Source: Meandrina meandrites
Lineage: Eukaryota > Cnidaria > Anthozoa > Scleractinia > Meandrinidae
DNA: 64,000 nucleotides
NCBI GenBank assembly: GCA_963693305.1
Contig: OY855903.1
Location: forward strand, 27,020,955-27,084,954
Direction of reading: 5' to 3'
Shown: positions 10,589 to 22,900 of the stretch, piece after piece
Layout: the number at the start of each line of letters is the position of its first letter
How positions within the stretch are numbered: position 1 is the first letter of the stretch
Translations under genes and position numbers: made by a program
The notes under the pieces: generated by a model
What the model was told of the DNA's origin: nothing
Seen by the model: the letters and a program-made list of their open reading frames with translations, nothing else
The model's database searches: none

Positions 10589-11521
10589 CTAAAAATAGTA
10601 AAGCTGCCTGAGCGTGGCTTTAACTGCTTGTTTCACTTCCCTGATTTTCCAACAGTACAAGATCGGGTTTAGAGATGAGTTCAAGAAGACGAGTGTCTCT
10701 GTAGCTAACCAGGCCACCTCATGTTCAATTCCATTCGCTGCTAGCACAGCCATAATGCCCCACGGAACATAGCAGGCAACTAATGCCAGCTGCACCCACA
10801 TAATGCTGGAAACTGTCTTTTTGTATCTTGCTATGTTTAGTGGAATCCCTTCTCCGTTCTGTTGTCCGTGGGGGACATTGTTTTGAATTTGGGCTTGTCG
10901 ATGCCGTAGTTTGAGGTGGATCGTCAAGTAACAGAAAATGGAAGCTACCAGAAAAAATATTAAGATAACCGAAGCTTCCTTAATGGCGATATCTCTTCTC
11001 CACACCCTGAGGAATCCACTTAAAAGAGCAATTAGCCAAAAGGAAGTTATGGCTGCACGAACTCGTCTTAATGTTACGACAAAACTGTATCTCAGTCCCA
11101 GCAACAGTGCAAGAAGTCTGTCCACACTTATTGCTGTCGATGTCGCGACAGATACTCCACACAAAATGAAACTTGAAGCTCCATAAACTTTGGGAGAGTA
11201 TTTCCGCACATTCACGTTCATTTTTATTATATGAGAAAAAGTGTAGGTCACGTAGAGTGGCTGTACAATAAGACAACCGCAAAGATCAGTGACCGCCAGA
11301 CCTCGGAAAAAAAGTTTCGTTGGAGGATGAATAGAAGAGACATTCTTCAGAGCAATAAGGATTAGAACATTGCCAACAGCAGCGGTGATGGAAAGAAAAA
11401 TGTTCAAAGCTGAAAAAAATTCAAATATGCCTTCTGGTGGTGCGCTGAGTGTTTGATTGAGTTTGCTTGTGTAGATTCCTTCTCCATTAATGTTCGCCAT
11501 TGTTCTTGGGTGGTCAGACAA
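10589..11521 (-). CDS. Class A (rhodopsin-family) G-protein-coupled receptor, intronless
   Basis: A single 310-codon exon encodes a seven-helix plasma-membrane receptor; the ligand is unknown. The N-terminus has an N-glycosylation sequon (NQT, residue 22). TM1 carries the GN pair (50-51), TM2 LAVTD (Asp79), and TM3 ends SVDRL (Asp134-Arg135), replacing DRY. TM4 and TM5 are separated by a very short loop without the usual ECL2 cysteine. TM6 is followed by TM7 with NSSLNPILY (281-289), the NPxxY motif, and a short basic tail. Such intronless receptors form large cnidarian expansions, often labelled adenosine-, amine- or melanocortin-like by best hit; I would not choose among these. An in-frame second Met at residue 8 could be the true start. 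A decayed tandem copy lies at 8066-8640. Confidence 0.9.
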   Translation of the reverse strand: MSDHPRTMANINGEGIYTSKLNQTLSAPPEGIFEFFSALNIFLSITAAVGNVLILIALKNVSSIHPPTKLFFRGLAVTDLCGCLIVQPLYVTYTFSHIIKMNVNVRKYSPKVYGASSFILCGVSVATSTAISVDRLLALLLGLRYSFVVTLRRVRAAITSFWLIALLSGFLRVWRRDIAIKEASVILIFFLVASIFCYLTIHLKLRHRQAQIQNNVPHGQQNGEGIPLNIARYKKTVSSIMWVQLALVACYVPWGIMAVLAANGIEHEVAWLATETLVFLNSSLNPILYCWKIREVKQAVKATLRQLYYF

Positions 11522-13992
11522 TTAAGCCGTTGGTTTGGAGTATGCTTGGAGTTGAAGTTGTTAGCTGCTTTGAGAAAATAGGTATCAGCTTGCAGCTTTG
11601 TTAGTGAGATTACGATTTAAGATGTCGCTGATACCTCGTCAGCTTGTACTTTTTAAGATCCGGTCTTTACTTCATTAGAGTTTTAATTCTGGCAATTTGA
11701 CCATATTCTTGAATATTTAAGTTACAAAACAAACAAACAAAGACAAAGCAAATAACTGAGATTGAACAGAATCATTCGCATTTCTCAATAAGAAAAATTA
11801 AATGAAAAGAATAGGTGCAAGTCAAGTTCTTCAGTTATTTAGGGAAAGAGCCGATCAAAGTATAAGCAGTTTTCTGTGAAAAATTTGCTATGATTTTTCT
11901 TTTTTCTTTTTTTAATTTAAATCAATATTTATTCAGGAGCATCCAATTTAGCAGAGCTAATTTAAATGGAGCCCTGAAAAAAAGCAAAAGCAAAACAAAA
12001 CAAAACAAAGCATTAAATGATTTAAAAAATGTTGTGTTTGTTGAATTAAGATTTCCTGTGGTTGCGTTGCATTTCAGCTTTCAGACCTGAATTTCGCTCT
12101 TAGCATACAACTGTAAATTAAGTACAATCTGTCAGGAAACGCACAATTCCAATATGTTCTGTTGTTTGGACATCAGGCCTCTTCGCTGAAGCAGCTGATA
12201 TTGTGTTACACTGTGTAGCAAGTAAAATGCAGAATGGTTGTTAAATTCTTTGATGTTAACATAGAAAGAAATTTGTTTTAAAGTTTTTGAAGCAGCTGAT
12301 AGTTGTATTTTGTCCGGACTGAAATGTATTCCTTTCCAGATTGCTGATGCGATCTGAAAAATGCAAAGCTAGCGCATTTACAAGACATCTCACTAGCATT
12401 AACAAGTGCAATAGCCTGAAACCTGTCGTGAACGGGAGATCGTAATGTTGAGCAATTTCCCTTCCATTGATCGGTTTCATTGGAAGTCAGTTACGTTATT
12501 AATTTTGCTGTAAACCCTATTTTAAGTTGTCAATAATTATCACACTTTGTTCGTAAAGAAGCAGGGTTGTATTTAACAAATTTCGATTAACAACGATTTT
12601 TTAGCAATTAGTTTTTCCTTGATTTACCTGAGTTAACTAGTAGTAGAGAGACCAGAGAATTCAAGACATGTGCGAGTCCTTGCTGTTATGCTCTCTGACT
12701 GACAAGAGACAACGAGCTTGTACGGCTGGCATTGAGTAACGAGTGCCGTGCAGCGAGCTTGTGCTCTGCGAAACGTTTCGATCACGACCGTCCGACCGTT
12801 CATCCGTCCGTTTTACAGCGACCAAGGAGGAAACCGCCCCTCCTGGCACAGTATTGCCTAAAACCCTTCCCATACATTGTTGCAGAATTCCAGGCAGTTT
12901 CTTTAGTCTGTAAAGAAGGCGTATAGCGACCTGCTTGTAAAAACGCTAGCTTTGCATTTTATAGCAATCTGTACATGAATACATTTCACTCCGGACAAAA
13001 TATAACTATCAAACTGTTCCAAAAAACCTGAAAATGAATTTTCAACACAGCCTGTGCTGCGCCAGGACTTTTCAAGGAAAAATGGAATTCAAGGACTTTT
13101 CAAGGACTCGCCCTAAAATTCAAGGACTTTTCAAGACTGTGCGAGCCCTGTTCACGCTTTAGCGACATCACGCGCACACTGAATTGTGACCCACGCTGAT
13201 CAGTTCATTAACTAATTTTGAAGTCTTCTCGGCGATTGAATTTTCCAATAATATTTCGAAACTTCCTCCGAAACGAGGCACTGCCACTGCACACACAGCT
13301 CCACAGTCACTCCAGAACTACCTCATGACCAAAGAGTCCATTGACTTTAGAAAATAAGTAACCGACTGCTGCAGATTATTTGCATCACCAACTCCCGGTC
13401 AGAACATCAACTTGATCTAAATATCAATATTTCCTTCTATATAAATACAAAAAACTGCCGTTTACTGTAAATTGTCGAGAAACGCAAATTTCGATTTCGG
13501 ATCACCTGCACTTGCAAAGAGAAGTGTTAATAGAAAGCCCACGCTATTAGACTGCACGACGACACTGACATCTGCACGTTTCAAAACCACCTGGTATATT
13601 CTGAGGACTTTTATTTCACGCACTACTTAACAAGGTTTAAAAATTATTACAAGCAAACGTTTTTTTTTGGGGGGGGGGGGCGGGGGTCCTTTTTTCAGAT
13701 TTTCTACTAGAAATTAACTGTTGAAATGAAGTTATACTACTGTTAACTTTAACACATTCTCAGAAACTTCACTGGCTCACTTTGAGAACGACTGATCATG
13801 CATTGCATGGGTCGGGATAATCCGCGCGGGCGGGTACGTTTAAAGTGAGAGGGAATAGGTTAACTTATGAAGTAATGGTCATTACAAGCTTAAGTTAAAT
13901 AAAAAAAAAATTGGTTCCTCATTATTGTATAAGACGACTTCAGAGTAAACTGTTGCTATTGGCTCAGTCTCAAACTCCCAAATATGTCCATG
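11522..13992. other. Intergenic between GPCR and glutathione synthetase copy A
   Basis: 11568-11850 matches the flank of the decayed GPCR, and 12556-12720 matches 1640-1800. A degenerate minisatellite lies at 13060-13150 and a short poly-G tract at about 13670-13680. No coding region is recognised, and I see no convincing poly(A) signal for copy A just below 13993. Confidence 0.5.
13060..13150. repeat. Degenerate minisatellite (ttcaaggacttttcaagga)
   Basis: Three imperfect copies of a unit built around attcaaggacttttcaagg, ending in gtgcgagccctg. It has the look of a dispersed repeat fragment rather than a gene. Confidence 0.7.
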
Positions 13993-16900
13993 TTATACCA
14001 TATATGCACTGTCAAAGGAAGCCCTTCCAGCAAACACTCCGCCATCTGCATGCTCGGTTGTTTTTGATCTTACTAGGTAACCTCCCTCTTTGTTGACCAG
14101 CACTTCATCACCACGGCTGAAAAAAATTATACATGAAAAACAGTTTCAGATAAGGCTTAAAAAACCAGGGAAATCATAATAAAATGGATAAAAAAGATTA
14201 TTTTTGTGAGACTAGAATGTTTGTAGATGGCAAAAAAAATTATTTCGAAAATAAGAAAATTTTGCGATTTTTCGACTATCGAGCCTCCTTAACATCCATA
14301 ATCTTTGTACACTATGTCTTATGAAAGCTGTCAAATATTAGCAAAACTAATTTATAAGTACCGATTGGTGTTTTTCTGTTTGCAAAAAACTGTTACTTTG
14401 AGCTTTAATTTCCTTCAGTTTGAAAGCAATTTTGTGCCTTGCAAGTAATAACGCTATTTTGTGGCAGCTCACGTGAGCAACCACAACAAGAATTACAACG
14501 AAAATGTTTTTAACCAGAACATTGTTTCTACACGTGTGTTCCAAATCCTTGTCATGTATTTGCAGCCATCTGACTGCAATACAAATTCTCACGTCGGTGA
14601 ATTTACCATATTTCAATTTGAGATAAATAAAATTGGTTGAGACCTAATAATTCCTTTACCAAGGCTTTTTACATCGTTTAAATGACTTTTGATGGCCTGG
14701 AATTGTCTTCGAAGTGTTTTTTGATGTTTTGTGGCCCTAAGTTATACAAGAGCGCTAACTCCTAAACACGACAACCTGATTACTACTTTAACTTATCTAC
14801 CTTTCTCTTTATTTTGTAATTTTCTAAAGGGTAGGGTGAAAGAACAAATAAGGTTTGGAAAATAATGTACGCCGGCTTATTTTTACCTGATAAAAATACC
14901 CACAATGCCTAGCTCAGGAATGACGTCAACAGGACTGGTACTTGCTGACTCCTGACGAACCATAAAGTTTTTGTTAATCTGAGGCTGGATACGATCCATC
15001 AGAATGTATTGTGTCCTGCTTGCAGAGTTGTCGAGTAAAGTGCTACGGATGTCTTCACCGTAGATGTTATTTCCTGTGTAGTAAAATAATTAGGAAAAAA
15101 CGATTTCTTAACATGACGACAACAATGCTTTAATCATTACCAGTGCATCATTTATTAAAATGTATCGCAGCTTCTATGTTCGCCATTACATTTGGAGTTT
15201 GTTTCGCATGTTGATCAAACTCCACAAAAGCTTCCTACAGTCCAGCTCATAATATGTCGAAAATATCTCTCTCAGAACTCAGTTGTCGATTGTACTCCCT
15301 TCAAATGTTCAGTTATCTCCATACCTCCCCCTTCTCTTTGTGGTTTAAGAACACATTTCTCTACCATCTGAAGACAGCACTCCATATTATGGTCGCCTTC
15401 TGGTCCCTAGAATTAAAAGGAAATTCCAATTATGCAGATCCGGACTAATATTACATGACACTACTTCGCTTCTAATTGGTACAAAACGTTGCTAAGTAAC
15501 CACTACTACCGAAAAGCAAGTAATAAAAGTCACATTCAGTCAGTGCGCTGTGCGGAGGACATGCAAACATTTACAAACACCATTATGTATTACAGTCATT
15601 TTTGGCATCATAGAGGAATGAGATTTGCTATTGCAGATCTTTCTAGATGATAGCCACAGTATAACAGTAGTTTCACAAAACCTCTTTGAAAGTTTTGCTA
15701 TATTAGGCGAGTAGACCATGTTTGTGTCACAATCTCTGGCATTACAGAGAGTCTCTCGAATGCGAAGACTATTCTAAGATTTTCAAACACAGGCCTTCTT
15801 CTGATTAACAGAATGCAATGCCATAAAGCTAAACCGGCCAGAGAACTGAGCGGAAATATGCATTACCGGATCAAGAGTATACAATCCAGTGAAAGTTCTT
15901 CTCACTCTGTCCACTGACTCCTTGTCGGGAAGAAACCTGGAAAACGAAATTTTACCTATTTAATTATAATTGTGGGAGGCGCGGCGGCCTAATGGTTAGT
16001 GCACTGGACTCCGGTTCGAGCCCTGGCCGGCGTCATCTTCGTTGTGTCCTTGGGCAAGACACTTTACTCTCACGGTACCTCCCTCCACCCAGGTGTATAA
16101 ATGGGTACCGGCAAATTTACTGCTGGGGGTAACCCTGCGATGGACTAGCATCCCATCCAGGGAGGAGTAGAAATACAGATCTTTAAGGTCATCCCGAGCG
16201 AGAAACAAATTGTCGCTTTCCCGTAAACGCGTATGGTGACCTATCAATTTTTTCCTATTTTGGGTGTAGCTATCAAATTCTTTCTATAAAATAAATACAG
16301 ATAAATTTCTATGTTTGAAAAATAGATTATCAACGGAAATGTATACTTTGCCAGTACTCGCAAGGGAATTATTAATGAATTATATGGTATATACAAGGTC
16401 TTCCTGCTCCTAAAGGAATATGGTGACCCTCCTTTTTCTTTTTAAATTTAAGTTCCCTTAAGATAATCAACCAGTAGGCAAAGTTTGGTTGAATATCTAT
16501 GGTCAGTTTTGTTTCGGGAGAATGACCTAAAACAATTCTTAGGATCCCTTACTGTAAGACTGGCTCGGTTACACCTCGACTTCAGGTGAATGTTCCGGTG
16601 GCTCTGTTGATCAATAGGTTCCGTCAAGGTATCGGTATGTTTGGGCTTTGTGCATTGTGGAGGACAAGTTACCAAGACCACGCCTAGAGCTGGGGTGGGT
16701 GAAGAAGGTGAAGTGTATTAGGTGTAATGGCTGCTTGTCGATGGATTTTCGTATTTTTACCTTTCTAAGACTCCAGGGTTAGCCAACACTTGCTGTATTT
16801 TCTTGGTTCCCATCAACTGATGTGCCACCGTAGGACATTTAATACAACGGGACAACTCTAGTGTTAAACGCCCTGACCATTCCTAAAATTACAGAAAAAG

Positions 16901-19900
16901 AGAGCAAGTTAATAATCATATGAGGACTGCAACATACTCTACATACATTAATAAATTGCCCAAAGAAGGAAACTGACATGTTTTAATTAAAAACAGATGA
17001 GTCTTTGGAACTCAATTTCGAGGCTAGAAAATGCATGAGGTTGAGTTGAGAAACTAAGTTAAGGATTTCCCTCCTTTGGGAAACTTCTGTATGTAGTCAG
17101 ATTACTGAAGTTCAAAGATTTCGCAACCTCTCAGCTTAACTTATGTTGCTGGACTTCGTTTGTTGGCTATTTAACTAGTACAGATTGTTTACATGTCACG
17201 CATATTCCACTTACGTTTTCTGTGGGGTAGTCTTTGGGTGTGTAACCTGCTCTAAAGTAGGCTACAGCAACTTCAATTCCATTCCTGTTTAGCAAGAACA
17301 GAACAAACAATTATCACTTCAAGAGGCGATGTTCCTTTGATTTGTACAGTGCCACTACAATACAAACAACCTATCAATATAATGAACGTTATGTTAAGAA
17401 TGTGTTCACTCAAGTCTTGTTCTATTAAAACTAAAGATGTTGTACGCACTGTGGTTGGTTATTCTCAAACTCGTTAATAATGCATCAAGTTAAAACAAAG
17501 GAAATAAAAAATGTGACGGTAATTTGGATGTGTGATCGTAATAAGCATAAATGTTTACGACTTTATTTCTCCATTTTCTCCGTAGTTAAGTTTCGATTGA
17601 GAAGATATATCAAACACTCGAAAGAGTGTTTCATATCACATTTCCAAACACCACGAAGTTCGTGAAAAATGATCTGTTGCGCGTCGTATTTTCAACTCTC
17701 TTCTCGTTGTTTGGAAATGTGATGAAACACACTCTCTCGTGTTTGATATATCACTTGTAAACTGGTAAATGCTAGTAGTAAGATGTCGTTTCTAAATCCA
17801 TGAATCTGATTGCCTTTCTCATCGTTGAAAATTCGCTGATAGACCACGATTGTGTGCGCGTTAGTTTCAAAAAGGAAAACAAACAGATACTTACACAAAG
17901 AGAGATTTATCGCTGTCGGTTTTGCCACCATTAAAAATGTCATTAAGGCACCGTCTGATGACTTTAATACCACCGTTTCTGAAAATATGGAACAAAAAGA
18001 CAAATATATAAGGAAAGTGAAAGAAAAAAAAACATAATCAGAGACGAAACAGTAAAGTCCGAAGTTAGTTGACTATTGGACAAACTGGCCAGGCGACGGC
18101 ACCTTTTATAACTGCCATCTACAGCACAATAGCGTGTAAAAAAAACTCAATCGTGATTATATGGGATTGAAGAAGTTGAAGTCAATATTTTCGGGAAACT
18201 TATCAGACACTGAAGCGGTGTATAATTTTGCAGGATAGAACTGTTTACCTCTCATGAACCCGATACTCCAGCAGCCTCTGGTCATAGACATTTACCTCGC
18301 CAGGCTGAACAACGAACATGATCACAGCACTAGAAATAAACAATGAAGCCGTTAACTACGCCACTATATACAAACAAGAAAGGAAATAAATAGCCAATAA
18401 CAAACTGTCTTAACCTTTCAGATCCATATAGTTCCCAGGCCTTTATGAGACCGTCAGCAGCTTCATCCAATGCGGGATTTGGAGGCACCTTGCCAAAACA
18501 CACATTATTAATTAATCGTAATCCTACACGCCACACTTTACTAACTGCATATGGGCAGGGCCCAATTGTTCAAAAAGAGGGTTAAATTTAGTGGGCTGAT
18601 TAGTTACTCGGATTAAGGGACTAACTCCAGTTAGCATCCCATAATACTCTTCAGTTTGTTTGATTTGAACACCAAAATGACTTTTCTTCGAAAGCCAACA
18701 AAGTTGAGGATTGAGGAGGTGTTAGAGGTTCTCAGGGGTATTTAACTAAAAGCATAGCAGATCAAAAAAGACATTGTTTGGCGAACAATTACTGGTGCAG
18801 TGACTGTCTTCCAAACCCGGATCAAGTTACTGGGTCGAAATATTGATGTTTTATTGAACAAGGGGAAATTTTCACGCCATTTTTGCATTTTCGAAACATG
18901 AAAAGACAGGCACAACCAGTTTACCATTTTGCCCTTGGTAAATCAGTTTTAATAGATTTAAAAATTAAACAACTGGGTAATTTGTTACTGCCACAGACAA
19001 AAACACTAAAACTCGCCTTACCTTGTTTTCTAGTCCCTTTAAATGTAAAAGATACCTAGAGGCGTAAAATGCATAAGTGGTAAAGCAACTTCAGCGGTGC
19101 CTGGGGATATGAACCCTTCTGAAGCCATACAAAGGGCGGGTAAGTTCATAAATAGCTTTACAAAACGTTATGACAATGCAGTGATTCTGTCTCGCTTGTT
19201 AGAACTCAAAATGGTGGAAGTACAATAACCGTGAGGAATATAAAAACAAAGTCCTGCAGGCGATATATATAAAATTAGCAATTACCTGTGCATGCTGGGA
19301 ACAAGACAGGAAAATGAGATTCCACCGAGAGCTATGGTGTTCATTTCAACCTGTTTGATGTAAATCGGCCCAGGACCTCTGCTAGCACTGCCGTTACAAC
19401 CGGTACCGCAACATCTATTGTGTAACCCGCCTGACGTGTCAATCAAGTAGTCCGATCGGAAGATTCCTAATGAGATCGACTGAAAAAAAACTTGCATCAG
19501 TTGTTTCTTTACCGAAGGAAGGACAGTAAGCCTCCCAAAATACGCCAAATAAACTAAGCGTCCGAAACTAAGTTCCCCTTTAGAATTAGTTCAGTTTATA
19601 TATGTGAAAGATAGAAGTTTCAGAAAAATTCAAGAAGGAGATAATTTCAGTAATTTAAAAACACAAAGTGTTTCTGATATGAGTATCTTAAAAGATACTT
19701 AAACCTTAAATTATAAAGTGAATATTTTAATGGACTTTATGCATACACTCACAGCCGTCAGTGACTGGTGCCTGTGAGTCGCGAACCTCTTCATCAGTGG
19801 AATGAAGGGCCGTACGTAGGCCATTGAAGCCAAGGACTGGCATAGGGGAGGGGTAGGGGCGCCGGCTTAATGGTACAAACCTGAGCACTTCCTTGCTTCA

Positions 19901-22900
19901 AGACTTTCTCATAAATGTCAAAGAGTCTTGCTGTGAAAGTGTCAGCAGCCACTGTGCTAAAAGATGAATATTAACAAGCAAAGGTGAATAGATCGAACTA
20001 AGACATGATCAGCATATAGGTAGTCTCCTTTGCAGCCGTTCTTAGTGTCATCACGCAACGCTCAACGCTCGTTGCGTGGCGACATTAAAAACGGCTGCGA
20101 AGGAGACTAGCAAAAAGGCCATTCTTTGCTATTTTTAATTCTCTTCCATACAAATAATCATTTTAAACTGTAATAAAGTAAAACCTCAATTCGGTACTTC
20201 CGCCGGTGTTACAGTTGAATCAGGGGAGATGAGGTGAAAGCCATTTGTGAGGCCATCAAGAATAAATTCCATATCGCTGTCCTCATGTAAGTAAGTTCGC
20301 CAGGCCTCTAAGTTAAGCGGTGAGCAGTGCAGAGTGGAAGAAAGTCAGATGCCAGTGTGCGGAGTGGGATGTTCGTGTTGTGGGTGAGGTTGGTTACAAT
20401 TTGAAACGATACACACGTGTTGAAAGCGACAGTTAGGCCATTGACATCCGGTCGGCGACGAATTAAATTGCCTGCAAATAGGTGAGGGCACATGCTGTTG
20501 ACGATTTCGCGCCAAAGATTTTTGCGGAGGCGCCTGAGCCGAACTAGTAGGGCGGCGTTTGACGAGAAAGCGAGTGTGTAAATGCTGGGAGTCACTTCCC
20601 CACCTGAAACCATATTTGTGCTGCAACTTGCGATATTCGTTATCATAAAGCAGAGCGGATAGGAACGTGTGGCTTTCCAAAAGTTCCGCAAACTTGACTG
20701 TGTATGACAAATAGTCAGCGATGTTGGGTGGGCCTGACAGTTTTCCTGTGGTCAACAGCTCGTGCATTATGCGCGCGTTTGCGGCTATCCACATTGACAG
20801 CGTAATGTTTTCTAACTTCGGTTTTCCTTTTTGTGCTCTTATCACGATACTTGCCCCACCCGAGCTACCAATCTCTTGTTCTTCTTCGTTGCTTGCTAGA
20901 TTATTTACAATAACAAAGTCTGGTATTAACAGTGGCTTCTCACCTCCTTTGGCTCCTTGCGCTGCTTTTGCATTTGTCCCTAGAAACACTTGCAGATCGT
21001 TGTCTAAGCGTGGGAGATGGGTCTCTGTAGCATCCAGCGTCAGCAAGGGGTCGTCTATGGCGCCTATGCCTTAGATTTTCTTTAAAATTTCGTCGAGGCC
21101 ACCGTCCTTCGCCAGTGACTTTGTGGTGACTAGGTCTGGATCTAACGTTGTAGCCTTTACGTAGCTCAGTGATCGCCTTGACGAGCAGTTTGCGCTGACC
21201 AAGGGTCATTTCCAAGTTCGCGATATCCGACTCGGTCACAAGAACGAGGGTCTCTTTAGTGTTCAGGTCTTGCTTGGTCAGGAGTTCTGAAGTCTCCTTC
21301 TTCAGTCCCTTAGTCTCGCACCAGCTTTTAAAGTCAAACGGGGTATCCATTGAAAAAAAAAATTCAGTTGCTAACTACGCTCTTGCTCGCTCACTAGCTA
21401 TCACAATATGCCAGTTACTTGTGGTTGCGTCGGTACATATCTCTGTTGGGCTTGGCTAGCATTTCCGCCTATTGTATTTAATCATGATAAACAAGTCTAT
21501 CATACACATTGGACAAATTAAATTACTTTACTCTCTGCGGTTAGCTTCATATCCCGCCAAACACCGATATGGATGCGGGTGCACAACTGTATAATTCTTC
21601 GGGACATTCTTGCATTGAAAAGGGATGATTAAGCACTTCACCAACTTTTGGCCAACAAACTTAGCGGACACAACTTTAATTACCCATTAAATGCAAACCA
21701 AAAGGAGAGGTAATAGCTTTTTTAACTACCCTCCGAGGTGGATTTGGCTGCCAGGGCTACGCTATGAAAAAGCAATACAGAGAAGAAGGCAAAGAGATAG
21801 GTCACACCCGACATTTAACCTCATCTGCCCAGATGGCTGCTTCTGCACCAACTTCACCAGTTAAAGGAAAGGCAAAAGGGGAAGTCATGTGACGTTCACC
21901 TCCATCAACCCATGAGTACGTCCCGGTCCCGGCTTGCGCTAAAGCACAGGATTAAGGACAGGCATCTTTAGGAGCAGTGCGACCCGTTAATGTAATTGTA
22001 GGTTCACAAGACATCGTATCCCGTGAGACCAATGGAAAATCGATTGTCAGCTGAGAACTCGCTGTCGTGGAACCAACAGTCCCTAAAGTAAAGCAAACTA
22101 AGAACGAAGATGACTGTGAACAACTCAGGGTCTACCGGGACGTCCGGGTTTCAATACGAGGGCACAGAGTCGTCGTCAGAGTCGAAAGACGTTTCTACAA
22201 CGGCGGAAAACAGTGCTGGACATCCAGAAGCATTGGAAACAGACGAAGAACAACACCGAATGGCCAAGAGCTGGCAAAAGCGAAGCAGGCATCCAGGTAA
22301 TATAGTGCAAGTATAGATGAACAGATTGAACCAATGGAAAAGTGGAAAAGGATCAAACGCAATTTGGGAATGCACTGATTTCAATTGCTATGGAAACAAA
22401 GCAACAGCCTGTTACAGACAACAACTCTTTGCTCGTACAGCCAGCTGATGAGGTGATGGAAAAAGAACCAGAGATATTTCTGGCCACACTACTAGAACCA
22501 GAATACAGCACAGAATACTGCACAGCTAGAGCCAGCGGAAACAAGTAGTGCACATTTGGACAACTAGCGGGTGGCCAGTTGGCTGTCCTTTGCAGCACCC
22601 ATCAGAGAGCAACATAAGAAGCTGTAACTGACAACTTACCTCTTTAGGGAGCTGCATGAATTTTAAATAGTAATTCACCTCAAAATACCCGCCTTTGCTC
22701 CGGCGGGTGCTAGGTTTTATTAAAAGCACTGCCAGTATCTACTGCTGTGGGAATGTCCGTTATTTCCACAACGTTAGCAGAAATAGAAACAATGGAAACT
22801 ACCCACCAGAAGGTGGATGCAGGGATGGATCTGGCGGACGCAAAGTGCCCATAAGTATACGGTGGGTGTCAGAGCTAAAGCAGACAAGTATGTTACAACA

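Noticed and set aside
10348..10672. Poly-Ile/Leu/Asn open frames on both strands
   Set aside because: They are translations of the ATT microsatellite, not genes.
10938..11282. Frames of 82 and 100 codons inside the GPCR
   Set aside because: Shadows of the intact receptor frame, without motifs of their own.
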